Origin: an uncultured Sphingosinicella sp.
GTDB taxonomy: Bacteria; Pseudomonadota; Alphaproteobacteria; Sphingomonadales; Sphingomonadaceae
Direction of reading: 5' to 3'
Assembly: GCA_946886275.1 (NCBI GenBank)
Contig: CAMPIH010000065.1
Span: 1 to 11,570 of the forward strand
DNA: 11,570 bases
Each line of letters opens with the position of its first letter. Position 1 is the stretch's first letter. The notes beneath the pieces were generated by a model. It was not told the origin of the DNA, did no database searches, and was given only the letters and a program-made list of their open reading frames with translations. This document shows positions 1 to 7,670 of this stretch, piece after piece. Position numbers and translations under genes: made by a program.

Positions 1-1100
<1,100 letters not shown>

Positions 1101-1114
1101 CAGCGACCCTAGGC

Positions 1115-1162
1115 CCACGGCGCCGCCATGAAAAGCCGGGATGGAAGAATTCGGCGCCGTGG
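1115..1162. terminator. 11-bp inverted repeat between dinB and the thiC leader
   Basis: CCACGGCGCCG (1115-1125) and CGGCGCCGTGG (1152-1162) are perfect reverse complements separated by 26 bases. Minus-strand transcription leaving dinB (stop at 1213) would cross it before the riboswitch. It could be a long-loop terminator or an operator. There is no strong U-run, and each arm also contains a self-complementary GGCGCC core, so the function is uncertain. No clear promoter for thiC could be identified in 1101-1212, although one would be expected there unless thiC is read from the dinB side. Confidence 0.35.
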
Positions 1163-1212
1163 CGCCCGAGTCCGTCGCCGGTGGGCAGATGGCGCCGCCC
1201 GGCTTCTCCGCG

Positions 1213-2310
1213 TCAGCCCAGCGGCAGCTCCAGAAGTGCCGGCTGCGGGTCGAGGTCGCCGCCTTCCTTCAGATTCGACAGGGTCAGGCCGAGCAGCCTG
1301 ATCCCCCTGGGCGGCGGAAGCAGGGTTCGGAGCAGGCTGCAGCCGATATCGAGAAACTCCTCGCGGCCGCTCACCGGCCGGTCGAGGCTTCGGGAGCGGG
1401 TCACGATCCGGAAATCCTGATACTTGACCTTCAGGGTGACGGTCCGGCCGCTGATCGCCTTCTCGCTGATCCGCCGCCAGACGGTCTGGCTGATCCGCTC
1501 GAGCTCGGCGGCGAGCGGGGCCTCCTCGGTCAGATCGTCGAAGAAGGTGTCCTCGGCGCCGATCGACTTCCAGGGCCGGTTCGGCTTGACCTCGCGGTGA
1601 CAGATGCCGCGGGCGAGATCGTGATAATATTGGCCGCTGCTTCCGAAATTGTGCTGGAGGAAGGCGAGGCTCTGGGCGCGCAGATCGGCGCCGGTCTCGA
1701 TTCCCAGCCTGGCCATCTTCTCCGCAGTGCGCGGTCCGACGCCGTGGAAACGGCGCACGGGGAGGCCGGCGACGAAGGCCTCGCCCCGGGCCGGGGTGAT
1801 CACGCACAGGCCGTCGGGCTTGTTCTGGTCGCTCGCCAGCTTGGCGAGGAACTTGTTGTAGGAGACTCCGGCGCTTGCGGTGAGGCCGGTCTCGGCGCGG
1901 ATCCGGGCCCTGATCTCCTCGGCGATCCGAGTCGCGATCCCGATCCCCTTCAGATCCTCGCTGACGTCGAGATAGGCCTCGTCGAGGCTGAGCGGCTCGA
2001 CCAGCTCGGTATAGTCGCGGAAGATCGCTCGGATCTGGCGCGAGACCTCCCGATAGGCGTCGAAGCGCGGCTTGACGAAGATCAGGTACGGGCAGCGGCG
2101 CTTCGCCGTCACTGACGGCATCGCCGATCTGACCCCGAACTTGCGCGCCTCGTAGCTGGCGGCGGCGACGACCCCGCGTGCGGTCGATCCGCCGACGGCG
2201 ACCGGCTTGCCGCGAAGCGCCGGATCGTCGCGCTGCTCGACGCTCGCGAAGAAGGCGTCCATGTCGACATGGATGATCTTGCGGACGGTCGCGGCGGCGG
2301 TATCGTTCAC
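1213..2310 (-). CDS. dinB: DNA polymerase IV (Y-family translesion polymerase)
   Basis: DinB copies past damaged bases with low fidelity and associates with the sliding clamp. The 365-residue product has the usual family length. The first catalytic carboxylate lies in HVDMDAFFASVEQRD (Asp16, Asp18). The second metal site is the SLDEAYLDV motif (Asp110, Glu111). The helix-hairpin-helix part is GVGPRTAEKMARLGI near residue 190, and the little-finger domain follows (KSIGAEDTFFDDL onward). The C-terminus QPALLELPL is a plausible but unproven clamp-binding peptide. The start is GTG at 2310. An in-frame TAA lies four codons upstream, and the next internal ATG would remove catalytic Asp16, so this GTG is essentially forced. 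AAAGG abuts the start codon with no spacing, so a classical ribosome site is absent (see promoter entry). It lies upstream of the thiC leader on the same strand, separated by about 110 bases. Confidence 0.96.
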   Translation of the reverse strand: MNDTAAATVRKIIHVDMDAFFASVEQRDDPALRGKPVAVGGSTARGVVAAASYEARKFGVRSAMPSVTAKRRCPYLIFVKPRFDAYREVSRQIRAIFRDYTELVEPLSLDEAYLDVSEDLKGIGIATRIAEEIRARIRAETGLTASAGVSYNKFLAKLASDQNKPDGLCVITPARGEAFVAGLPVRRFHGVGPRTAEKMARLGIETGADLRAQSLAFLQHNFGSSGQYYHDLARGICHREVKPNRPWKSIGAEDTFFDDLTEEAPLAAELERISQTVWRRISEKAISGRTVTLKVKYQDFRIVTRSRSLDRPVSGREEFLDIGCSLLRTLLPPPRGIRLLGLTLSNLKEGGDLDPQPALLELPLG

Positions 2311-2317
2311 CCTTTGT

Positions 2318-2346
2318 GCTTAACCGCTCGACACGTTGCCGGGCAA
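2318..2346 (-). promoter_or_regulatory. Candidate dinB promoter with overlapping inverted repeat
   Basis: On the minus strand TTGCCC (2341-2346) and TTAAGC (2318-2323) are spaced by exactly 17 bases, a reasonable -35/-10 pair. Only seven bases separate the -10 element from the dinB GTG at 2310, so transcription would start at or next to the start codon and give a leaderless mRNA. The inverted repeat GTTGCC-1-GGCAAC (2335-2347) overlaps the -35 element, as an operator would. GTTC (2305-2308), seven bases, then GTGC (2316-2319) differs in one base from the alphaproteobacterial LexA pattern GTTC-N7-GTTC and covers the start codon. The match is by eye only. Confidence 0.4.
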
Positions 2347-2460
2347 CTCTATTCCACACGGCCCGGGCGAAAGGCCGAGGGAGGTGCCGGCGTCCCAAAA
2401 TGAGGCTGGCGCAAAGCAGTCGTGGCGCCGGGACCGGCCGGCGAGCTAGGGACGAGGGTC

Positions 2461-3579
2461 ATGTTCGGAGCGAAGCGCAAGGGAGTCCTGATCGCCGGCG
2501 GCGGCCTTGCCGGGTCGCTTGCCGCGCTCGCGCTTGCGCGCCGCCGCCCCGACGTCCCGATCCTCATCGTCGAGGAGAAAGACAGGTTTGGCGGCGACGG
2601 CTTCCGCTCGGTGTTCGGCCGATCGCTCGACGAGGACTCAAAGGCACTGATCGAGCCGCTTCTCGACCATCGCTGGCCCGGTTTTTTCGTCGCCTTCCCG
2701 GGACTGAGCCGCAATCTCAAATCGGACTTCGGCGGTTTCGAGGGCGAAGCGATCCACCGCTCTATGGTCGCCGCCCTGAGGCCCGACCAATATCGGCTCG
2801 GCACCCGAGTGGTGGCCGTCCGCGAGGACGCGCTCGTGCTCGACGGCGGCGAGACGGTGAAGGCGGACGGCGCGATCGACGCTCGCGGCGCGTCCAATCT
2901 GTCGATGCTCGACCTGCTGTTCGAGACCCGGGTCGAACGGGTTCTCCGGCTGGAGTCGCCGCACGGCCTCGACCGGCCGGTGCTGATCGACTCCACGCAC
3001 GACGACCAGAGCGCCGGGTTCAGCTTCGTTCGCTGCTTCCCGCTCGGCGAGAAGCGGCTGCTTGTGACCCAGTCGCTCGTCTCCGAGCGCTCCCAGCCGG
3101 CGGACTGGGCCGGTGCCCGGCTCGACCAGTATCTGCGGCTGCGAGGCTGGACAGACTCATCGGTCGAGTCGGAAGTCCCTGCGGTTCGTCCGCTCCCCTT
3201 CGGCGGCGATTTCGACGCCTTCTGGCGGATCGGCGGCGCCAGGGTGGCAAGGCTCGGCCTTCGCGGCGGCTTCCTTCAGCCGGCGACCGGAAGCGGGGTC
3301 GCCGATTCGGCGCGAAACGCTTTGCTTCTCGCCGGCCGGAGCGACTTTTCCGGACCCGCCCTCCACGAGCTGTTCGAACAGGAGGCGAGGCAGCTCTGGA
3401 AGGCCCGGCAGCCGCTTCGCGACTATGTCGCGGCGCTTCAATCCACCGCTCCGGCCGATCGGCGGGCGCTTGCGAGGCGGCTCTACGAATCCGATCCCGG
3501 GCTGATCGCCCGCTTCCACTCGGCGCGGGTCGGGCTCATGGACCGGCTCAAGCTTCGGCGCCTGTTCGGCCAGGCCTGA
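2461..3579 (+). CDS. Lycopene beta-cyclase family protein (CrtY-like), divergent
   Basis: This is a 372-residue FAD-dependent protein of the lycopene cyclase family, which converts the linear ends of lycopene into beta rings using bound reduced flavin without net redox change. Family features are the dinucleotide-binding start VLIAGGGLAGSLAALALARR (residues 9-28), the ERFGG-like turn at 42-45, DARGA at 140-144, LESPHGLDRPVLIDSTHDDQ at 164-183, and GGDFDAFW at 248-255. Total length also fits. However, several family hallmarks recalled from CrtY proteins are altered. The HTWSF region reads GDGFRSVF. The RLLIEDTYY stretch with the proposed catalytic Glu reads RLLVTQSLV. HPTTGYSLP reads QPATGSGVA. 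The frame is intact and base usage matches the neighbours, so it is not an obvious pseudogene. ATG 2461 is preferred over an upstream GTG at 2422 because GAGGG lies just before it and the FAD motif then sits at the N-terminus as usual. No other carotenoid gene is nearby. A different substrate or function is possible. Confidence 0.75.
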   Translation: MFGAKRKGVLIAGGGLAGSLAALALARRRPDVPILIVEEKDRFGGDGFRSVFGRSLDEDSKALIEPLLDHRWPGFFVAFPGLSRNLKSDFGGFEGEAIHRSMVAALRPDQYRLGTRVVAVREDALVLDGGETVKADGAIDARGASNLSMLDLLFETRVERVLRLESPHGLDRPVLIDSTHDDQSAGFSFVRCFPLGEKRLLVTQSLVSERSQPADWAGARLDQYLRLRGWTDSSVESEVPAVRPLPFGGDFDAFWRIGGARVARLGLRGGFLQPATGSGVADSARNALLLAGRSDFSGPALHELFEQEARQLWKARQPLRDYVAALQSTAPADRRALARRLYESDPGLIARFHSARVGLMDRLKLRRLFGQA

Positions 3580-3621
3580 CCATCCGCCGGCACGCGCCCG
3601 GCAAGAGAGAGGCTGAAACGA

Positions 3622-3652
3622 AGCGGCTCCGGCGGGGCGCGCCGGAGCCGCT
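3622..3652. terminator. Strong hairpin between convergent genes
   Basis: AGCGGCTCCGGC (3622-3633) and GCCGGAGCCGCT (3641-3652) form a perfect 12-base-pair GC-rich stem with a seven-base loop. It stands between the end of the plus-strand cyclase gene (3579) and the end of the minus-strand osmC-like gene (3691), where a bidirectional terminator is expected. No long U-run follows on either strand. Confidence 0.75.
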
Positions 3653-3678
3653 GTCTCCCTGGGGGGGCGTAGGGAGAC
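3653..3678. terminator. Second hairpin directly abutting the first
   Basis: GTCTCCCT (3653-3660) and AGGGAGAC (3671-3678) pair over eight bases around a loop that contains a run of seven G. It begins at the base after the stronger hairpin ends. For transcription from the right (osmC-like gene) it is the first of the two structures to be met. It probably acts together with its neighbour as a tandem terminator. Confidence 0.5.
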
Positions 3679-3690
3679 GAAGAGGGAAAA

Positions 3691-4245
3691 TCAGGCCAGC
3701 CGGCCGCACATCTGGATCGGCTGGGCCATGTTGAAATAAGCGGGCGAGGTCGCCATCACCGCCTGGTGGATCTCCTGATATTGATCGGGCGTCCCGTCGC
3801 CATCGAGGTAGACGAGATAGTTGATCCGCCGGTGGCCGGCAGGAACATCGTCGTCCAGCCCAAGGAAGCCGCGCAGGTCGAGCTCGCCTTCGGTCTCGAT
3901 CCGGCAATCCCGGAGGGTCACTCCGCGAATGGCCGCCTGAGCGACGTAACCGACCACCATGCAGGCATTGACCGCCGCCAGCAGCAGCTCCTGCGGACTT
4001 GGAGCCGTGTCGGAGCCGAGCAATTCCCTGGGCTCGTCGGCCTGGATCGTGAAACGGCGCTCGACCTTGTCGCCGGCGCAGCTGAAGGATTCGACGGTCG
4101 ATTCCGATCGTGCCTGTCCTTGCCAGCGGGTGGTCACCCGAAAGCAGGCGCCCCGGCTGCAGCCGTCGCCGCCGACCTTTCCGCTGACCTTGTCGAGCAG
4201 GTCGAGGTCGATACCATTGAGCTGAGCGCGGGGGGAACCGGACAT
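3691..4245 (-). CDS. OsmC family protein
   Basis: OsmC/Ohr proteins are small cytoplasmic alpha/beta proteins, many of which reduce organic hydroperoxides through two redox cysteines. This 184-residue product shows the family layout. An N-terminal beta part (FRVTTRWQGQARS, then FTIQADEP) leads into LLGSDTAPSPQELLLAAVNACMVVGYVAQA (residues 76-105), and the C-terminal part ends SPAYFNMAQPI. Cys95 in NACMVVGY occupies the usual first redox cysteine position. At the second position, where Ohr/OsmC enzymes usually have a CP dipeptide, this protein has Ser167-Pro168. Cys114 and Cys179 are extra. It may therefore be a non-canonical member without the standard disulfide cycle. ATG 4245 is chosen over the GTG at 4269 because AAAGGAG ends eight bases before it and that GTG merely follows the stop of the upstream small gene. 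Confidence 0.85.
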   Translation of the reverse strand: MSGSPRAQLNGIDLDLLDKVSGKVGGDGCSRGACFRVTTRWQGQARSESTVESFSCAGDKVERRFTIQADEPRELLGSDTAPSPQELLLAAVNACMVVGYVAQAAIRGVTLRDCRIETEGELDLRGFLGLDDDVPAGHRRINYLVYLDGDGTPDQYQEIHQAVMATSPAYFNMAQPIQMCGRLA

Positions 4246-4269
4246 CGGCGTCGCTCCTTTGCCGGCCAC

Positions 4270-4416
4270 TCAGGCGAGGGTCGAGTGAGCGGGCGGAGTC
4301 TGGATCGCGAAGGTGGCGAGAACGCCGCTCAACGTCGCCGAGCTGCAGCCGATCGCCACGGCGAGGGCCAGGACCAGTCGAAGTCCGGCCTTCTTGCGGG
4401 TCGCGGTGGTGGTCAT
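4270..4416 (-). CDS. Small single-span membrane peptide, 48 residues, unknown function
   Basis: This short gene has an ATG at 4416 and stops with TGA at 4270-4272. The product begins MTTTATRKKAG, has one hydrophobic segment (LRLVLALAVAIGCSSATLSG, about residues 12-31), continues VLATFAIQT, and ends with a short polar tail. The RKK before the hydrophobic stretch suggests the N-terminus stays in the cytoplasm. It could be a membrane anchor or an uncleaved signal; Cys24 might suggest a lipoprotein, but the context is not a clean lipobox. A good ribosome site, GGGAG, lies about eight bases upstream. The gene ends 24 bases before the ATG of the osmC-like gene on the same strand, so the two are very probably co-transcribed. 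I do not recognise the family. Confidence 0.6.
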   Translation of the reverse strand: MTTTATRKKAGLRLVLALAVAIGCSSATLSGVLATFAIQTPPAHSTLA

Positions 4417-4612
4417 CTTCAATCTCCCAATCATCGTCGCCTGCCGGGCGACGTCTCCCCTTTCGAGGAAGGGGGTGACAGGGCGATGCCGAGCCGCCGG
4501 GAAAAGGGTTTCAATTGTTACAGGCGCCGAATCGATTCTTGCTGCGCGGCAATGCCGGTTGCGGTAGATAATCGCCGGGATTCTTTGCGTTTAGCCGATA
4601 CCAGGGGGAACG
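4417..4612. promoter_or_regulatory. Divergent intergenic region between the osmC-like operon and the hybrid kinase
   Basis: These 196 bases must hold promoters for both directions and are less GC-rich than the genes. Towards the kinase, TAGATAAT at 4565-4572 resembles a -10 element, but no convincing -35 sits at the right distance. Towards the small gene, two hairpins would lie in the leader. One is CGTCGCC (4435-4441) with GGCGACG (4447-4453). The other is CCCCTT (4457-4462) with AAGGGG (4469-4474). They sit just upstream of the ribosome site. Promoter calls here are weak; the hairpins are directly visible. Confidence 0.4.
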
Positions 4613-7600
4613 GTGCTCGCATCCGCCGATCTGGAGCCGATCAAGGCCGCCGCGATCAACTCGTCGCTCGACGGCCTCGTCGTCATCGACGAGCAGGGCC
4701 GGCTGATCGGGCTCAATCCGGCCGCGGAAGCGCTGTTCGGCTATTCACGCGACGAGGCGATCGGCCGGCCCATCGTCGAGCTCATCATTCCCCGCCATCT
4801 TCGGTCCGCGCACAAGCGAGGCTTCGAGACCTATCTGGCGGGAGGGCCGGCGAAGCTGATCGGCAAGCGCATCGAGACCGAGGCGCTCCACAAGGATGGC
4901 CGACTGATCCCTGTCGAGCTGACCATCCTCGAGATCGAGGTCGACGATCGAAGGGTCTTCACCGCCAATATCCGCGACCGGTCCGAGGATGCGGCCACCG
5001 AGGAGCAGCTCGAGCAGGCTCGGCGGCAGCTCGAGCTCGCGGTCGCGGGTGCCGGCCTCGGAGCCTGGTCGTTCAACCCGAAGACCGGCATTTCCTGGTA
5101 TTCCGACCGGGCCCGGGAGATGGTCGGGATCGAGGAGAATTTCCTCGCCGACGGCGAGGCCTTTCGAGAGCGGGTCCATCCCGACGATCGCTCGCAGCTG
5201 GTGTTCGACCGTTTCGACGATTTTCCGGAAGGCCCGGTTGCCCGCGAATACCGGATCATCCGGCCCGACGGCGAGACTCGATGGATATCGAGCCTCGGCG
5301 CCGCCGAGCGGGACGAACGCGGCAATGTCGAGGCGGTCCACGGAATCCTCGTCGACATCACCGAGCGGCGGCGGGCGGACGAGGAACTCGCTCTCGTCCG
5401 CCGCGATCTCGAGCTTGCCGTCCAGGGCGCTCAGCTTGGTGTCTGGTCCTATGATCCGCAGACCGGATCGGGCTGGTTCTCCGATCGCGCCAAGGCGCTG
5501 CTGGAGCTCGACGACAATGTCCTGGGCGACGCGCGCGACCTCAGGAAGAGGGTTCATCCGGACGATTGGGACCGCCTCGCCGAACCCTATATCAATCCCT
5601 ATCCGAACGAGCCGCTGCCGATCGAATATCGGGTGATCCGGCCCGATGGCTCGGTCCGCTGGGTCTATGGCCTCGGCGCCGCGATCCGCGACGAGGAGGG
5701 CGTCACCCGGACCGTCCACGGGATCCTCGCCGACATCACCAGCCGAAAGCAGGCGGACGAGGCGCTCGAGGATTCGCGCCGGCGCCTCGAGCTCGCGGTC
5801 GAGGGCGCCAAGCTGGGCACCTGGACCTATTGCATGAAGACCGGGACCACCTGGTATTCGGCACGGTCCAAGGAAATGTACGGCCTTCCCGCCGATACGG
5901 AAATGACCGCCGAGGTCATCCAGGCCTCGCTCCATCCCGACCATTGGGAGGAAGTGTCGAGGCCGTATCTGACCGGCTATGTCGAGGACAAGGTCGAGGT
6001 CGAATATCGGGTCATCTGTCCCGACGGCTCGATCCGCTGGATCTACTCGCTGGGCGCGGCCGAGCGCGATTCGGAAGGCCGAGCCACCAACGTCAATGGC
6101 ATCCATCTCGACATCACCGAGCGAAAGCAGGCAGAGGCGGAGCTCGCCGAAACCCGCCGGCAGCTCGAGCTCGCCATCGAAGGCGCCAAGCTCGGCAGCT
6201 GGACGGTCGATCCGGAAACCGGCGCGACCTGGTATTCCGACCGATCGAGGGCGCTTCACGGGCTGGACAAGGAACTCCGGCTCGATGCCCGGACCCTCAA
6301 ATCCTACATCCACCCTGACGATTGGGACCTGGTGCTGGATTCCTATCGCAACGGGTTTCCCGGCGATTCGATCACGCTCGAGCATCGGGTCGTGTGGCCG
6401 AACGGCGACGTCCGCTGGGTCCAGTCGATCGGCACCGCGCTCCGCGACGAAAGCGGCAAGGTCCACACCGTCAGCGGGATCCATCTCGACATCACCGATC
6501 GCAAACTGGCCGAGGCCGAGCTCGAGCGCTCCCGCCATGCCCTGGTTCAGTCCGAGAAGCTCGCCGCTTTGGGCGCCCTGCTCGCGGGCGTCAGCCACGA
6601 GCTGAACAACCCGCTCGCGGCGATCGTCGGCCAGGCCGAGATGCTCGCCGAAGACGCGCAGGGAACCCAGTTCGAAACCCGGGCGCGGCGAATCGGAGCA
6701 GCGGCCGAACGTTGCGCGCTGATCGTCCAGACCTTCCTCGCCATGGCCCGGCAGCGGGAGCGCCAGCCGGTCCTCGTCAGTCTCAACGACATCATCGCCT
6801 CGGCGCTGGAGCTGACCGATTACACGCTGAGGACGGCCGGAGTCGCGGTCCGGATCAATTTCGGCAGCCACCTGCCGCCGGTCGAGGGCGATCGCGACCA
6901 GCTTCACCAGGTGATCGTGAACCTCATCGTCAACGCCCAGCAGGCGATGGAGAAAGGCGAGGCGTTCGAAAAGGTGCTGACGATCCGGACGTCGCTCAGC
7001 CCGGCAGGGAGGGTCGTCGTGGACGTTACCGACACCGGCCCGGGAATCGCGGAGGCGGTCCGCCACAGGATCTTCGAGCCCTTCTTCACCACCAAGCGCC
7101 AGAGCAGCGGCGGCGGAACCGGGATCGGCCTGTCCTTCTCGCAGGGGATCATCGAGGCCCATGGCGGCACGATCAAGGTCGAGCCGAGCCGCCGCGGCGC
7201 CCATTTCCGGGTCGATCTTCCGGCCGCCGCCGGCGAGGCCCTGATCGTCGCCCCTCGCGAGCCGGTCGCGATCATCCCGGATTCCGTCCCGGTCAGGCGC
7301 CGCTGCCTGATCGTCGAGGACGAGCCCGACGTCGCCGAGACCCTTCGCGAGCTGGTCGAGCGGGAGGGCTTCGACGTCACCGTCGCCGGCGACGGTGCCG
7401 AAGCCCTGTTCATCCTCGACCGCGGCGAGTTCGACCTCCTCCTGTCGGATCTCCGGATGCCGTCGCTGAACGGACCCGAACTCTATGCGAGGCTGATCGA
7501 GACCAAGCCCGATCTGGTCAGGCACATGGGCTTCGTCACCGGCGACACGATGGGCGATTCGATGGGCGAGTTCGCCCGCGCCTCGAGCCGGCCGGTGCTC

Positions 7601-7666
7601 GAGAAGCCCTTCACCAAGGCGGGCATCAGGGCGATCCTGGCCGCGCTCACGGACCATGGAGAATGA
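4613..7666 (+). CDS. Hybrid sensor histidine kinase: five PAS domains, HisKA, HATPase, C-terminal receiver
   Basis: This is a 1017-residue soluble sensor kinase with no membrane segments. The order is: a FixL/PAS_9-type PAS domain (about residues 8-125); four PAS_3-type domains in tandem (units starting at 137, 263, 389 and 515), each with an HPDD/HPDH turn, an EYR-I-P-DG-RW type strand and an ending like GI-DIT-R; and the HisKA helix with phospho-acceptor His662 in AGVSHELNNPLAAI. The ATPase core follows, with the N box (Asn770, Asn774), DTGPGI (807-812), FEPFFTTK (821-828) and GGGTGIGL (833-840). A receiver (898-1010) has Glu902/Asp903, phospho-acceptor Asp946 in LSDLRMP, Thr976 and Lys998. 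All residues needed for phosphorylation appear present. The start is GTG 4613, with AGGGGGA a few bases upstream. The gene ends four bases before an OmpR-type regulator. The signal is unknown. Confidence 0.95.
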   Translation: MLASADLEPIKAAAINSSLDGLVVIDEQGRLIGLNPAAEALFGYSRDEAIGRPIVELIIPRHLRSAHKRGFETYLAGGPAKLIGKRIETEALHKDGRLIPVELTILEIEVDDRRVFTANIRDRSEDAATEEQLEQARRQLELAVAGAGLGAWSFNPKTGISWYSDRAREMVGIEENFLADGEAFRERVHPDDRSQLVFDRFDDFPEGPVAREYRIIRPDGETRWISSLGAAERDERGNVEAVHGILVDITERRRADEELALVRRDLELAVQGAQLGVWSYDPQTGSGWFSDRAKALLELDDNVLGDARDLRKRVHPDDWDRLAEPYINPYPNEPLPIEYRVIRPDGSVRWVYGLGAAIRDEEGVTRTVHGILADITSRKQADEALEDSRRRLELAVEGAKLGTWTYCMKTGTTWYSARSKEMYGLPADTEMTAEVIQASLHPDHWEEVSRPYLTGYVEDKVEVEYRVICPDGSIRWIYSLGAAERDSEGRATNVNGIHLDITERKQAEAELAETRRQLELAIEGAKLGSWTVDPETGATWYSDRSRALHGLDKELRLDARTLKSYIHPDDWDLVLDSYRNGFPGDSITLEHRVVWPNGDVRWVQSIGTALRDESGKVHTVSGIHLDITDRKLAEAELERSRHALVQSEKLAALGALLAGVSHELNNPLAAIVGQAEMLAEDAQGTQFETRARRIGAAAERCALIVQTFLAMARQRERQPVLVSLNDIIASALELTDYTLRTAGVAVRINFGSHLPPVEGDRDQLHQVIVNLIVNAQQAMEKGEAFEKVLTIRTSLSPAGRVVVDVTDTGPGIAEAVRHRIFEPFFTTKRQSSGGGTGIGLSFSQGIIEAHGGTIKVEPSRRGAHFRVDLPAAAGEALIVAPREPVAIIPDSVPVRRRCLIVEDEPDVAETLRELVEREGFDVTVAGDGAEALFILDRGEFDLLLSDLRMPSLNGPELYARLIETKPDLVRHMGFVTGDTMGDSMGEFARASSRPVLEKPFTKAGIRAILAALTDHGE
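5021..6532 (+). repeat. Four in-frame tandem repeats of 378 bp encoding PAS domains
   Basis: Units run 5021-5398, 5399-5776, 5777-6154 and 6155-6532. Each begins with an arginine pair followed by a variant of QLELAVEGAKLG and ends in a DIT-R helix linker. The period is exactly 126 codons in all four, and the same spacing carries on to the helix that leads into HisKA (residue 641). This is best explained by internal duplication of one PAS module with its linker. The copies have diverged in sequence, so the duplications are not very recent. Confidence 0.9.
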
Positions 7667-7670
7667 GACC

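Noticed and set aside
1109..2398. 429-residue minus-strand frame over dinB, and the plus-strand frame 1141-2115
   Set aside because: Both are out-of-frame shadows of dinB, rich in Arg, Pro and Gly or in acidic residues without domain patterns.
2316..3734. 472-residue plus-strand frame over the cyclase gene
   Set aside because: It is arginine- and proline-rich, low in hydrophobic structure, and out of frame with the FAD-binding protein.
4608..4612. GGAAC before the kinase start as part of a general stress (EcfG) promoter
   Set aside because: No CGTT lies 16-17 bases downstream, and the bases belong to the ribosome site region.
3766..5454. 562-residue plus-strand frame running from the osmC-like gene into the kinase
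   Set aside because: It crosses two real genes on opposite strands and an intergenic region and contains no domain.
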